From: Pseudomonadota bacterium
GTDB lineage: Bacteria; Pseudomonadota; Alphaproteobacteria; Rhizobiales; Beijerinckiaceae
Direction: 5' to 3'
DNA: 64,000 bases
NCBI GenBank assembly: GCA_021813805.1
Contig: JAKAJL010000008.1
Span: 1 to 64,000 of the forward strand
Below the pieces are notes generated by a model. It was not told the DNA's origin, ran no database searches, and was given only the letters and a program-made list of their open reading frames with translations. The stretch's first letter is position 1; the number at the start of each line of letters is the position of its first letter. This document shows, piece by piece, positions 10,381-18,794 of this stretch. The translations under genes and the position numbers were made by a program.

Positions 10381-11151
10381 TCAGGCGAACAGGGCCGGAA
10401 GCGGAGCCAAGGCAAAATTTTCGCGCAGAAAATCCTTGACGCTCGCGGCGATTTCGACCGCGCCCGGGCCATCGCCATGGACGCAAACGCTGTGGATCGG
10501 CGTCGGGAGGATTTTTCCGCTGCGCGTCACCACCCCCTTGGCTTCGAGCATGGCCGCGACATGGGCGTGGCAGGCGGCGGCCTCATGCAGAACCGCGCCG
10601 GTTTCTGAGCGCGGCGTCAGCGCGCCGTCGTCCTCAAGAGTCCGGTCGGCAAAAATTTCGATCGCCACGTTCAGGCCCGCCGCCGCCCCGGCTTCAGCGA
10701 GCCGCGAAAAGGCCGGCGCGAGCAGGATCAGTTTTTCGTCATAGGCTTTGATCGCACGCACGATTGTTTCAGCGAGCGCGGCGTCACGGCAGGAATCGTT
10801 GCTCAGCGCGCCATGCGGCTTGACATGGCTGACGCGCCCGCCCTCCGCCCGCGCGAAACCGTCGAGCGCGCCGATCTGGTAAAGCACCAGAGCCTCGACC
10901 TCTTCCGCCGAACACTTCATCGAGCGCCGGCCAAAACCTTGCAGATCGGGATAGGACGGATGCGCCCCGATGCTGACGCCCGCCGCAATTGCAATTCGGA
11001 CGGTCCGCCGCATGGTGACCGGATCGCCGGCATGAAAGCCGCAGGCGAGACTGGCCGATTGCACGACGCGCAACAAAGCCTCGTCCTCGCCCATGCGCCA
11101 GGCGCCAAAACTTTCGCCGAGATCGGCGTTGAGGTTGAGTTTTTGCGTCAT
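10381..11151 (-). CDS. pxpA: 5-oxoprolinase subunit PxpA (LamB/YcsF family)
   Basis: This 256-residue protein has the LamB/YcsF family landmarks: LNADLGESFG at the N-terminus, SLACGFHAGDP near residue 35, IGAHPSYPDLQGFGRR near residue 60, and VKPHGALSND near residue 105. PxpA works with PxpB and PxpC to open 5-oxoproline to glutamate with ATP. Its partners lie on the same strand at 14411-16173, but two unrelated genes separate them. The chosen ATG gives the canonical N-terminus; 36 more in-frame codons upstream look unrelated to the family. Confidence 0.93.
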   Translation of the reverse strand: MTQKLNLNADLGESFGAWRMGEDEALLRVVQSASLACGFHAGDPVTMRRTVRIAIAAGVSIGAHPSYPDLQGFGRRSMKCSAEEVEALVLYQIGALDGFARAEGGRVSHVKPHGALSNDSCRDAALAETIVRAIKAYDEKLILLAPAFSRLAEAGAAAGLNVAIEIFADRTLEDDGALTPRSETGAVLHEAAACHAHVAAMLEAKGVVTRSGKILPTPIHSVCVHGDGPGAVEIAASVKDFLRENFALAPLPALFA

Positions 11152-11202
11152 GCGGAGGGCGAATCCTTCAGTTGTGGCCCCATAAAACTCTCCCGCCATG
11201 CG

Positions 11203-11302
11203 GTCATTGTGAGCAAAGCGAAGAAATTCATGCAATTTCTCAACACTTATGCTCAACACTTGTTCTCGACACTTGGGCGGCTTCGCGTCGCTCGCAATGA
11301 GG
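11203..11302. repeat. palindromic intergenic repeat (TCATTGCGAGCG-type inverted repeat)
   Basis: Left arm 11203-11223 reads GTCATTGTGAGCAAAGCGAAG. Right arm 11281-11302 is its imperfect reverse complement (CTTCGCGTCGCTCGCAATGA). The arms flank about 57 bases that are AT-richer than the neighbourhood. This arm sequence resembles widely scattered bacterial intergenic repeats. It lies just upstream of pxpA, at the edge of the foreign cassette. No coding capacity is visible. Confidence 0.7.
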
Positions 11303-11587
11303 CTCGTGGATTTCGGCCGCTTCGATCACATGGCGGATACAACTGACGTCGTTATGCCGTACATTGAGTTTCCGTCGTGCGAACGCCAGTCGAACGGCGT
11401 TCGGGGGGAGGGGCATTTCCAGTGTATGAACACAGCCCCCCAGGGGTGAGAAAGAGAGACCCGGAATCAGCCGATGGTCACCGGACTTTCAACGTGCAAG
11501 GCGCCATTGTCGGACTTATGAATTGTACTCCTGTGACCAGGGCCGGCCCTCGATGCAAGCGTCCAGGCGAAGGGCGGCTCCGGACCT
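11303..11587. other. non-coding stretch between repeat and ATP-grasp gene
   Basis: Together with 11152-11302 this makes a 436-base gap without a gene. I see no convincing reading frame, hairpin with T-run, or promoter pair. The GC content appears lower than in the flanking housekeeping genes. It probably represents the downstream edge of the inserted cassette. Confidence 0.4.
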
Positions 11588-12790
11588 TCATGAAAAGCGA
11601 AATGCGCGCCGCAGAACCCGAATGAAAAGGCGCAAGCTCATCACGAAAAATGGCAGCGGATCGCCGCGACTCCACCATGCCAACTCTTTGCTTTTGGGCG
11701 GGGGATCCATTCCCGCGCAAGGCTTCGAGGCGTTCCGGGGCGACCGGCGAAGCAGCGCCATGGCATAGAATGACTCGACGGCAAGCAACCGACATTCGAT
11801 CATATCGGCGGCTACAATGGGGCGCCCGGACATATCCAAATGCTGCGCCCGAACGACATCAATCCCGACGCTGCTCTCAAACATGCGAAAATTCTGGCCT
11901 ACACGGGGATTGCAGTCCACGACCTTGTACTGACCATCTCGCTCATCCTTTCGCCAATCAATATCGACAATTCCCGAATAAGCGACAGCGCTCAGCAACC
12001 TTCCTGCCTCGAGACGAAGCGCTTCATTGCCTAATGAGAGGCCCAGCGCGGTCGATCCCGCCTCAGGCGGGTAACCCCGAATTTTTCTCCCCGTAAAAGT
12101 CAAACTGACGCCCTTTTCTGAATTATAATATCCATGGGACACCCAATCACATCCTGGAATATACTCTTGAATAACCAGTCGTCGCCGTGCGTCGTGTCCG
12201 AAGCGTTCATATAATTTAAACAGTTCATCCGGCGTCTGTATCATTTTAACATTAAATCTGTCATTTAGAAGAAGCCACTGCTCGGTCGCCTTCATCACTA
12301 CAGGGAATTCTGCATCCGCAGCGAACGCCACGATGTCATCGATAGAATCAGGAACAACGGTTCGTGGAACTGACATTCCAATCTTGGCGCACAGATCAAG
12401 GAAGCTGGCCTTGTTGGCCAATTGACGCGGAAGCGATGGCGCGACCGGCGGAAGGCGAAACCACCGGGCGAGACTGGCCGCATTTTCAGCAACAAATACG
12501 GCGGATAAGTCATCCATTGGAATGACGATCGCAGGACGACCTATAACCGAAGCGATCGCCGACATCGCTTTCACGAACGATTCTGGATCATTCGGCCAGA
12601 CGTCCCAAACGAAGCTTTTCGTAACGTACCGCGATTTGGCCAGCGGCGTAAAACCGTCCTCGACGATCGCATATATGGGGACGCCGAGGACGCCGAGCGT
12701 TCGTGCGACCGCCAAAGCTCCATGGTTAATGACATGGCGACTCGCCTTCAGGATGAGGGCGGGATAAGCCGTATCCAAACTGGGCAACAT
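11588..12790 (-). CDS. ATP-grasp domain carboxylate-amine ligase-like protein
   Basis: This 400-residue protein has an ATP-grasp layout. A preATP-grasp N-terminal region comes first (HVINHGALAVARTLGVLGVP), then FPVVMKATEQW with the ATP-binding lysine near residue 165. LVIQEYIPG supplies the adenine-contacting segment near residue 205, and YKVVDCNPRVGQNFRMF near residue 290 gives the metal-binding D-x-NPR. Such enzymes join a carboxylate to an amine through an acyl phosphate; the substrates are unknown. A C-terminal basic amphipathic tail (LRLFIRVLRRAFRF) may touch membrane. It starts 30 bases after the flavoprotein gene. Codon use is visibly more AT-rich than in neighbours, suggesting transfer. 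Confidence 0.85.
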   Translation of the reverse strand: MLPSLDTAYPALILKASRHVINHGALAVARTLGVLGVPIYAIVEDGFTPLAKSRYVTKSFVWDVWPNDPESFVKAMSAIASVIGRPAIVIPMDDLSAVFVAENAASLARWFRLPPVAPSLPRQLANKASFLDLCAKIGMSVPRTVVPDSIDDIVAFAADAEFPVVMKATEQWLLLNDRFNVKMIQTPDELFKLYERFGHDARRRLVIQEYIPGCDWVSHGYYNSEKGVSLTFTGRKIRGYPPEAGSTALGLSLGNEALRLEAGRLLSAVAYSGIVDIDWRKDERDGQYKVVDCNPRVGQNFRMFESSVGIDVVRAQHLDMSGRPIVAADMIECRLLAVESFYAMALLRRSPRNASKPCAGMDPPPKSKELAWWSRGDPLPFFVMSLRLFIRVLRRAFRFS

Positions 12791-12820
12791 CGTCTTCCCA
12801 ATTTCACTCTCCGGACCGGG

Positions 12821-14071
12821 TTAGGTTTCCAGGCATTTTTGGGCCGGGGTAAACACAATGCCGGGGGAGTGTCGATTATTCGCGATATGCGACGATATGC
12901 GACGAGCTGTATAGTCTGTTCCGGCAACGAACCGCATCGCCGGGCCAAACGCATACGCACTGGCAACGCCAACAAAATACAATCCAGGAACGGAGGACTC
13001 GAAGTAGGGCGATAGCGCGGGTAGCCGTTCCTCGCGCCGGATCCGCGACTTCAGGCCTTGATCAAGAAACGGAAGATTTTCGACGTCAAACCGATAACCG
13101 GTAGCCGCGATCACATGATCGGCGATCAGCGCTTTTGGCCGCCCGCTCGCGTCGGCCATCTGCAACTCGACACGCCCACCCCGCGCCTCGACCGCACGAA
13201 TATGATGACCGGTGTGGACAGGCATCTGACCGATGACCCGATCCTTCAGCCACCATGCCCCAGCGGGGCCGAGTGACGCCTTAACGCGCGAAATACGAAC
13301 GTGCCGTGGCAGGTGATGAAAGAGCAGCGGGGCATTGTCGTAGACCCATAGCTGAAGACCTTCGCCAAGCCGCGTTCTCGGTCGTCGCAAACGCTGGTAG
13401 AAAGGCCGGTGGGCCGTCGACGGGACCCGGTTCCAGGCAATCGTCGGCCTCCGCGCCACCAGATTGACCGAAGCTCCCTCCTCCCGCAATATGGCGGCTG
13501 TCTCCAGCGCCGACTGTCCGCCGCCAATCACCACCACGTCTTTGCCCTTGAATATGCTCAGGTCATAGTGGTCCGCGGCGTGTGACCAGAGTGTAGTCGG
13601 CAACCCGCTAAGTTGTTCAGGAACATGCGCCATATAATCCATTCCCGTAGCAACGACGACGTGTGTTGATCGCACTTTCTCCCCGGTGCTCAGAGTCGTC
13701 TCAAGCCCGTCGGGCAAATGGCTGATATTGCTGACCAGCACATCTTCTACATGAGGAACGAGCTTTCGCTGAAAATAGAGTCCGTAACTGGCAAAGATGT
13801 CTCGTGAGACCGGAGCGCCGTAGTCGGAGTATGGGAGGGATTCCTCGCGGCAATATCGCGCCAGTCCCAGGCAGCCGGTCGGGTCAGGCAGGCTGGAGGC
13901 GCAACCTTCGGATTTTAGAAGCATGGATTTCGGCATCTGCGAAAGCCAGCGCCTCATCGGGGACCCGAAAATACGATATTCCACGTCGGCAAATTGCATG
14001 TGGGCCGCGATCGCCAGACCATAGGGCCCTGCCCCGATGATGCAAACCATTGATCGAGAAACGGAGTTCAC
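12821..14071 (-). CDS. FAD/NAD(P)-binding oxidoreductase, flavin monooxygenase-like
   Basis: This 416-residue protein has two Rossmann dinucleotide sites. IIGAGPYGLAIAAHM at residues 11-25 fits FAD, and VVIGGGQSALETAA near residue 185 fits NAD(P)H. The ATG motif VVVATGMDYM and the late HVIAATGYRFD complete the pattern of class B flavin monooxygenases and related lysine/ornithine N-hydroxylase-like enzymes. It precedes the ATP-grasp ligase on the same strand with a short gap, so the two probably act in one small pathway, perhaps oxidising an amine or amino acid that is then ligated. That function is inference. Composition is unlike the surrounding pxp genes. Confidence 0.85.
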   Translation of the reverse strand: MNSVSRSMVCIIGAGPYGLAIAAHMQFADVEYRIFGSPMRRWLSQMPKSMLLKSEGCASSLPDPTGCLGLARYCREESLPYSDYGAPVSRDIFASYGLYFQRKLVPHVEDVLVSNISHLPDGLETTLSTGEKVRSTHVVVATGMDYMAHVPEQLSGLPTTLWSHAADHYDLSIFKGKDVVVIGGGQSALETAAILREEGASVNLVARRPTIAWNRVPSTAHRPFYQRLRRPRTRLGEGLQLWVYDNAPLLFHHLPRHVRISRVKASLGPAGAWWLKDRVIGQMPVHTGHHIRAVEARGGRVELQMADASGRPKALIADHVIAATGYRFDVENLPFLDQGLKSRIRREERLPALSPYFESSVPGLYFVGVASAYAFGPAMRFVAGTDYTARRISSHIANNRHSPGIVFTPAQKCLET

Positions 14072-14410
14072 AACAACCTCCTCTGAGCGGGGTTACAGTG
14101 ATCGGCTTACGGTTTACGATGATCCGAGCGCGAAACGGTCTCGAATGCAAGTCCCGTCCCTGGCGGGAATCAACTGCGTTCCAAATTTCTTGCCGTCCGC
14201 CCCATTGAAGGACACCCCGTAACCCGCGAGGTTCGTGCGCGCGCGCGACGCCGTCAAGTTAAAGTGTCATCTGAGGTTTCGCGGGCTCGTCCTCGCCGCC
14301 GATCAAATCCCGCGCGCCTCAGCCTTCCGAGCCACGCCCGTCTGATTCCAAACCCCGCCAGAACCCTGTGGCGGCACAAAATCACGCGCCCGACGATCAT
14401 GCAGGAGCCT
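14072..14410. other. intergenic stretch between flavoprotein gene and pxpC
   Basis: This 339-base gap has no supported gene. A perfect 6-bp hairpin at 14355-14374 (CCGCCA / TGGCGG) lies just downstream of pxpC and could weakly terminate the pxpBC transcript, but it lacks a T-run. The part near the flavoprotein start must hold that gene's promoter; I could not assign -35 and -10 boxes with confidence. Confidence 0.35.
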
Positions 14411-15433
14411 CTAGCGAAAGCCCTCATTTTCGCCCGACGTCGCGCCGCCGATGAGGTTTTCGGTCCATAATTTCCGTTCGTCCAACCATCCCGTCGGGCT
14501 GATCCTCGCGCGCCACCCGTCAAACATTTCGCGCGCCCGGCGCCGCGCCGTCGCGGCTTTTTCGTGATCGACTTCGATAAAACTCAAAACATCGCCCGGC
14601 GCCAAATGCGCGAGCCTTGGCAGGTCGGCCGAGATGACGCAGCCGATCTTGGCGTAGCCTCCGGAGGTCTGGCAGTCCGCGCGAAGCACAATGGGCTGGC
14701 CGTCGCCGGGGACCTGGATCGCGCCGGGGGTGGCGCCGTCGGAGACGATATTGCCGCCCTTCATAGTGTGAGCGAGGCGGGGGCCGATCAGTCTCAGGCC
14801 CATGCGGTCGCTGTCGGGGCCGACGCGCCATCGCGCCTGCACGAATTTTTGCAGCGATTCGGGCGAAAAATGATCGTCCTGCGGGCCGAGGATGAAGCGG
14901 ATCGGCCCGGCCTCGTGGATCAGCGGGGGCGCGAAGACATCGCCGCCTTCGGCCGCGCCGCAGGCGAGCGCGTCGCCGGCGCGCAAGCATCGCCCCTCCA
15001 CCCCCCCAAATCCCGCGCGCAAAAAAGTCGAGCGCGAGCCCAGGATTTCGGGCAGGTCGAGGCCGCCCGAAAAGCCGAGATAGGCCAGGCCGCGCCCGAG
15101 TTTCAGCGTCAGCGTGTCGCCCTCGCGGAGCACGACGCCGCGCCACGACGAAATTTGTTGGCGCTCGCCGTCCGGACGCTCGATCATGCCGACCAGGTCG
15201 CCGGCAAGGCCGATCTGCGCCGCGCCTTCGCTCGCCCGCAATTCCGGCGCGGCGAGTAGAATTTCGAGCCCCGCGGCGCCCTTCGGCGCGCCGGTCAGAC
15301 CATTGGCGGCGGCCAGCAACACCGGATCGAGCGCGCCGGAAAGCGCGACGCCGAGCGCGCGAAAATTCCTGCGCCCGAAATCCTGAACCGTGACGCCAAC
15401 GCCGGGGCGGAGAATTTTGAGCCGCGCGCTCAT
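14411..15433 (-). CDS. pxpC: 5-oxoprolinase subunit PxpC (biotin-dependent carboxyltransferase/KipA family)
   Basis: This 340-residue protein starts LKILRPGVGVTVQDFGR, the standard N-terminus of PxpC/KipA proteins. GVALSGALDPVLLAAAN, LAYLGFSGGLDLPEILGSRST near residue 115, and the late DSDRMGLRLIGP and GDGQPIVLRADCQTSGGYAKIG blocks are conserved in the family. With PxpB and PxpA it forms ATP-dependent 5-oxoprolinase. Its start overlaps the pxpB stop by four bases. Confidence 0.92.
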   Translation of the reverse strand: MSARLKILRPGVGVTVQDFGRRNFRALGVALSGALDPVLLAAANGLTGAPKGAAGLEILLAAPELRASEGAAQIGLAGDLVGMIERPDGERQQISSWRGVVLREGDTLTLKLGRGLAYLGFSGGLDLPEILGSRSTFLRAGFGGVEGRCLRAGDALACGAAEGGDVFAPPLIHEAGPIRFILGPQDDHFSPESLQKFVQARWRVGPDSDRMGLRLIGPRLAHTMKGGNIVSDGATPGAIQVPGDGQPIVLRADCQTSGGYAKIGCVISADLPRLAHLAPGDVLSFIEVDHEKAATARRRAREMFDGWRARISPTGWLDERKLWTENLIGGATSGENEGFR

Positions 15434-16173
15434 TCTTCGATCCGAAAATCGTCGGCGCCGCAACGCCCCTCCAGCGCCAAAAACTCGGCGCGGGACACCG
15501 CGCGCCAGCGTACGCGGTCGCCGGGCGAGAGCAGGGCGGGGCGCCCTTCGTTGGTCACGTCGAACAGGGGCGCCGGCGTGCGGCCGATCAGGCGCCAGCC
15601 GCCGGGGCTTTGATAAGGATAGGCGGCGCACATGGAATCGGCGACGGCGACCGAGCCCGCGGGAATTTTTGGACGCGGCGTGGCGAGGCGCGGGACGGAC
15701 AGCGCCTCGGGCAGAACGCCGAGATAGGCGAAGCCGGGCTGGAAGCCGAGCATATAGACCTCGAGCGTCAACTCGACGAAGTTCTTGAGCCAGTCCTGCG
15801 CCGTCAGGCCGTTCAGCCGCGCGACCTCGTCGAGATCGGCCGCAAAATCTCCTTCGGCGCAGAAGGGAATTTCGAACAGCGCGCTGTCCGGCGTTTCCAC
15901 GCCGGGCGCCCGGGCCAGCGCGGCCAGCAGCAGAGCCAGTTCGGCAAAAGCGATTTGGTCGGGGTCGTACCAGACGGTCGCGGATCCGAACGCCGGCGCC
16001 CATTCCTCAACGCCTACGATCCGCGCGGCGGCCAGCGCGGCACAGAAGGCGCGGACCCGGGCGTGAACGTCCGGCGCGATTTGCGCGGCGAAATGAACCG
16101 TCGCGGCGGCGTCGCCAAGGGCAAGGATGCGCGGCGCGAGCGGTTTTTCGGGTTCGGCGCGGCGGTCAGACAA
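15430..16173 (-). CDS. pxpB: 5-oxoprolinase subunit PxpB (KipI family)
   Basis: This is a 247-residue KipI-type protein. MLGFQPGFAYLGVLPEALSVPR and the downstream VAVADSMCAAYPYQSPGGWRLIGRTP match the family core. There is no ATG in the right place. TTG 16173 is the likely start, because GGAAGGA lies about ten bases upstream and the resulting N-terminus fits. The gene leads the pxpBC unit and is divergent from a histidine kinase gene with 93 bases between starts. Extending the frame further would run into that divergent gene. Confidence 0.88.
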   Translation of the reverse strand: MSDRRAEPEKPLAPRILALGDAAATVHFAAQIAPDVHARVRAFCAALAAARIVGVEEWAPAFGSATVWYDPDQIAFAELALLLAALARAPGVETPDSALFEIPFCAEGDFAADLDEVARLNGLTAQDWLKNFVELTLEVYMLGFQPGFAYLGVLPEALSVPRLATPRPKIPAGSVAVADSMCAAYPYQSPGGWRLIGRTPAPLFDVTNEGRPALLSPGDRVRWRAVSRAEFLALEGRCGADDFRIEE

Positions 16174-16266
16174 ATTTTCGCAATCCTTCCCCTTCTTTTT
16201 TGCCGCAACTTGTGGCGCATTGGCAAATCGCGCGCGACAATCGGATCGGAAAAAGCCGGGACAGAC

Positions 16267-17775
16267 GTGAAATCCTTCCTCGAAAAATTTTCCCCGCGCG
16301 CGACGGGACACCGGTCCGGGTCGTGGTCCGAATCCTGGGCCGCGACCGCCCGACAGGCGCTGCTCTATGCCTTGCCGCTCGGTTTCGTCGCGCTTCTCGC
16401 CGCGCAATGGCTCGACGCCGATTATCTCGCCCTGCGTGAGAATTCCCGGCGCCGGGAGAAAGCGGCCGCGGAGACCATGGGCGTCACGGCGGCCGGCGAG
16501 GTTTCCACTCTCGCCGCTTTCGCGCGGGCCAATGTCGACCGCGCGGCGGCGGAGGGGCTCGATCCGCCCAACGCTCTGTGGCGGGTGATTTCGGGTTACG
16601 ATCAGCAACTGCTGGTGCTCATCCGCGCCGGCGATCACACTCTTTTTCCACCCGAGGACCCGCTGGCCGCGCCGAAAATGTGGGAGGAAAAGCTGCGGAC
16701 CCTGATCGGGGTCGCGAGCCTGCTGCGTGACGGCGATTTCGTCAACGGCTGGTTTCCCGACGCCGCCGGGGAATATTATTTCGAATGCTTGCGCGTCGGC
16801 GCGGAACAAACTCGCAAGGAAAGCTGCATCGCCCTCAACGCCCGTTTCATCTTTCCCGAAGTGATCGCGGCCCTGACGAAGCGCGCCGAGAAATTTCCCG
16901 GCTGGGCCTTCCGGCTGCGCGATCCTTTTGGGCTGACGATCTGGCAGGTCGGCGTCGCTCCGGAAGGGTACGAAAGCTTCCTCATGAACGGGGCGCTGCG
17001 CGGCTGGGCGGTCGATATCGTCGGCCCCAGGGCGTCTGGTCACAGCGTTTTTGAGCGGCTCGCGCTCGCCGCGCCTCTCGCCATGGTCTGGCTGCTTCTG
17101 GTCTATCAGGCGCGACGGGCGGACAAGGCTCGCCTGTCCGAGGCCGCGGCGCGCGCGGCTCTCGCCACGCGGCTGTCGCACGATCTGCGCACCCCGCTCG
17201 CCAATCTCAAGCTCTATGCCGAACTGATTTCCCGCAAGGCTGGCGACGTCGCCGGCCTGGACCGCTATTGCGCCGTGCTGACCGAGGAAATCGACCGGCT
17301 CGACGCGCTGGCGGGCGAGACGATTTTCGGCGACCGCAGCGCGGCGCAGGCCCCAAAGCTTGTCGCCGCCGATCCTTGCGACCTGGCGCGTCGGGTCGTC
17401 GCCCGCTATGAGCGGCTGCTTTCGGCGTCGAACTGCCAGTGCGAAACCCATTGCGCGGCGGCGGGCCTCCTGCGTTTCGACGCCAGCGCCTTCGAGCGCA
17501 TCCTCATCAACCTGCTCGACAACGCCCGCAAATACGCCCCTGGGAGGATTGACGTGGAGGTTTCCTGGCGCGACGGTCTGCTGATGATCGAAGTGCGCGA
17601 CCATGGCGCCGCAGGGGCGGGCGGCGGCGAAGCCAAGCCCTCGCATGGTTTGGGCCTGTCGATCGTCCAGGATCTGGCGCGCGCCAACGGCGGCAGTTTT
17701 TCCCTCAGCGGCGCCGATCCCGGCCTGAGGGCGCGCGCCGCCATCCGCGCCCTGGCCGAGGGAGAGCCGGGATGA
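16267..17775 (+). CDS. sensor histidine kinase
   Basis: This 502-residue inner-membrane kinase has one hydrophobic helix near residues 32-48, a periplasmic sensing region of roughly 210 residues, and a second helix near residues 262-280. The HisKA phosphoacceptor is His305 in LSHDLRTPLANLK. The N box (NLLDNARKYAP) and a short GLGLSIV G box close the catalytic domain. GTG 16267 is my best start; no ATG precedes the first helix in frame. It overlaps the response regulator by four bases. The signal is unknown; the downstream pqqA raises the possibility of a PQQ or methylotrophy link. Confidence 0.88.
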   Translation: MKSFLEKFSPRATGHRSGSWSESWAATARQALLYALPLGFVALLAAQWLDADYLALRENSRRREKAAAETMGVTAAGEVSTLAAFARANVDRAAAEGLDPPNALWRVISGYDQQLLVLIRAGDHTLFPPEDPLAAPKMWEEKLRTLIGVASLLRDGDFVNGWFPDAAGEYYFECLRVGAEQTRKESCIALNARFIFPEVIAALTKRAEKFPGWAFRLRDPFGLTIWQVGVAPEGYESFLMNGALRGWAVDIVGPRASGHSVFERLALAAPLAMVWLLLVYQARRADKARLSEAAARAALATRLSHDLRTPLANLKLYAELISRKAGDVAGLDRYCAVLTEEIDRLDALAGETIFGDRSAAQAPKLVAADPCDLARRVVARYERLLSASNCQCETHCAAAGLLRFDASAFERILINLLDNARKYAPGRIDVEVSWRDGLLMIEVRDHGAAGAGGGEAKPSHGLGLSIVQDLARANGGSFSLSGADPGLRARAAIRALAEGEPG

Positions 17776-18482
17776 AGATCCTCATCGCCGAGGACGATCC
17801 CAATCTGCGCGCCGGGCTGACCGACCTTCTGGCGCTCGAAGGGATCGACTGCGTCGTGGCCGAGGACGGCGAGGCGGCCTGGCGCGCCTTCATCGAGGAA
17901 GCGCCGGCCCTTTGTCTGTTCGATGTGATGATGCCGCGTCTCGATGGCCTCGACCTGTGCCGGCGCATCCGCGCGCGCGACTCGCATACGCCAATCCTGC
18001 TGCTGTCGGCGCGCGGCGCCGAGATCGACCGGGTAATCGGGCTCGAAATCGGGGCCGACGATTATATCGCCAAGCCTTTTTCCGCCCGCGAACTCGTCGC
18101 GCGGATCAAGGCCGGCCTGCGCCGGGCCAAAGCCCAGACGCAGGCCGAGGCGTCCGCCGCGGCGCCCAAAGACGCGGAGCGGCTGCGCATGGGCGATCTG
18201 GAGATCGATCCAGAGGCCTTGCGCGCCTGGCGCGACGGCCAGAGCATCGATCTCGCCCCGCGCGAACTGGCGATCCTGAAAGCCCTGCGCGAGCGCGCCG
18301 GCAAGGCGGTGTCGCGCGACGAATTGTTCGACGTCGCCTGGGGGCGCGACTATATGCCCAACAGCCGCGCGCTCGACCAATATGTCTCGACCCTGCGGCG
18401 CAAGATCGAGCGCGACCCGGCCCATCCACGCATCGTCAAGACCGTTCATGGCGTTGGTTATCGTTATGACGAGGACGCCTGA
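17772..18482 (+). CDS. OmpR-family response regulator
   Basis: This 236-residue two-domain regulator has a receiver domain with acidic pocket EDD at 7-9, phosphoacceptor Asp51 in LFDVMMP, and the switch lysine in YIAKPFS. The C-terminal winged helix carries the usual ELAILKALRERAGKAVSRDEL and ends with VKTVHGVGYRY. It is coupled to the preceding kinase gene. Target genes are not known. pqqA starts 119 bases after the stop in the same direction. Confidence 0.93.
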   Translation: MKILIAEDDPNLRAGLTDLLALEGIDCVVAEDGEAAWRAFIEEAPALCLFDVMMPRLDGLDLCRRIRARDSHTPILLLSARGAEIDRVIGLEIGADDYIAKPFSARELVARIKAGLRRAKAQTQAEASAAAPKDAERLRMGDLEIDPEALRAWRDGQSIDLAPRELAILKALRERAGKAVSRDELFDVAWGRDYMPNSRALDQYVSTLRRKIERDPAHPRIVKTVHGVGYRYDEDA

Positions 18483-18601
18483 CAAAAATCTTACAAAATT
18501 CTCGCGGCGACGTGACGCTTCGGGTTCGCGCCCGGTTTACAAGAGAGCAGGCGTCGCTGACGCTTCAATCCCACCAACAAGTTCAATCACGGGAGAAAGC
18601 C

Positions 18602-18679
18602 ATGGCCTGGACCACTCCGGAAGCTTGCGAAATCTGCTGCGGCATGGAAGTCACCTCCTATATGTCCGCCGAAATCTGA
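18602..18679 (+). CDS. pqqA: pyrroloquinoline quinone precursor peptide PqqA
   Basis: The 25-residue peptide contains the PqqA core: EI, then GMEVTSY and SAEI at the end. Glu16 and Tyr20 sit in the ExxxY spacing that PqqE cross-links to build PQQ. A clear GGGAGAAAG ribosome site precedes ATG 18602. No pqqB, C, D or E is present in the window, so the copy is an orphan or an extra precursor. It has three cysteines (9, 12, 13); I do not recall such a cluster in standard PqqA. A GC-rich hairpin with a T-run follows. Confidence 0.88.
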   Translation: MAWTTPEACEICCGMEVTSYMSAEI

Positions 18680-18690
18680 CCAGTCGTTCC

Positions 18691-18730
18691 GGCGCGGCCC
18701 TCCTCCCGCCGCGCCGAGGCGCTGCTTTTT
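18691..18730 (+). terminator. probable terminator after pqqA
   Basis: GGCGCGG at 18691-18697 pairs with CCGCGCC at 18709-18715. A T-run (18725-18730) follows after nine bases, longer than ideal. The position, directly behind pqqA and ahead of the Sel1 gene's own ribosome site, supports termination of the short pqqA message. Confidence 0.5.
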
Positions 18731-18794
18731 CACATGGTCGCATCCGTCACGCGGATCGGCCTTTTTGGCGTTTGTCGGAAATCAGGAGCCGCCC

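Noticed and set aside
14355..14374. Hairpin after pxpC as a terminator
   Set aside because: The 6-bp stem has no T-run on the minus strand, so I noted it but did not list it as a terminator.
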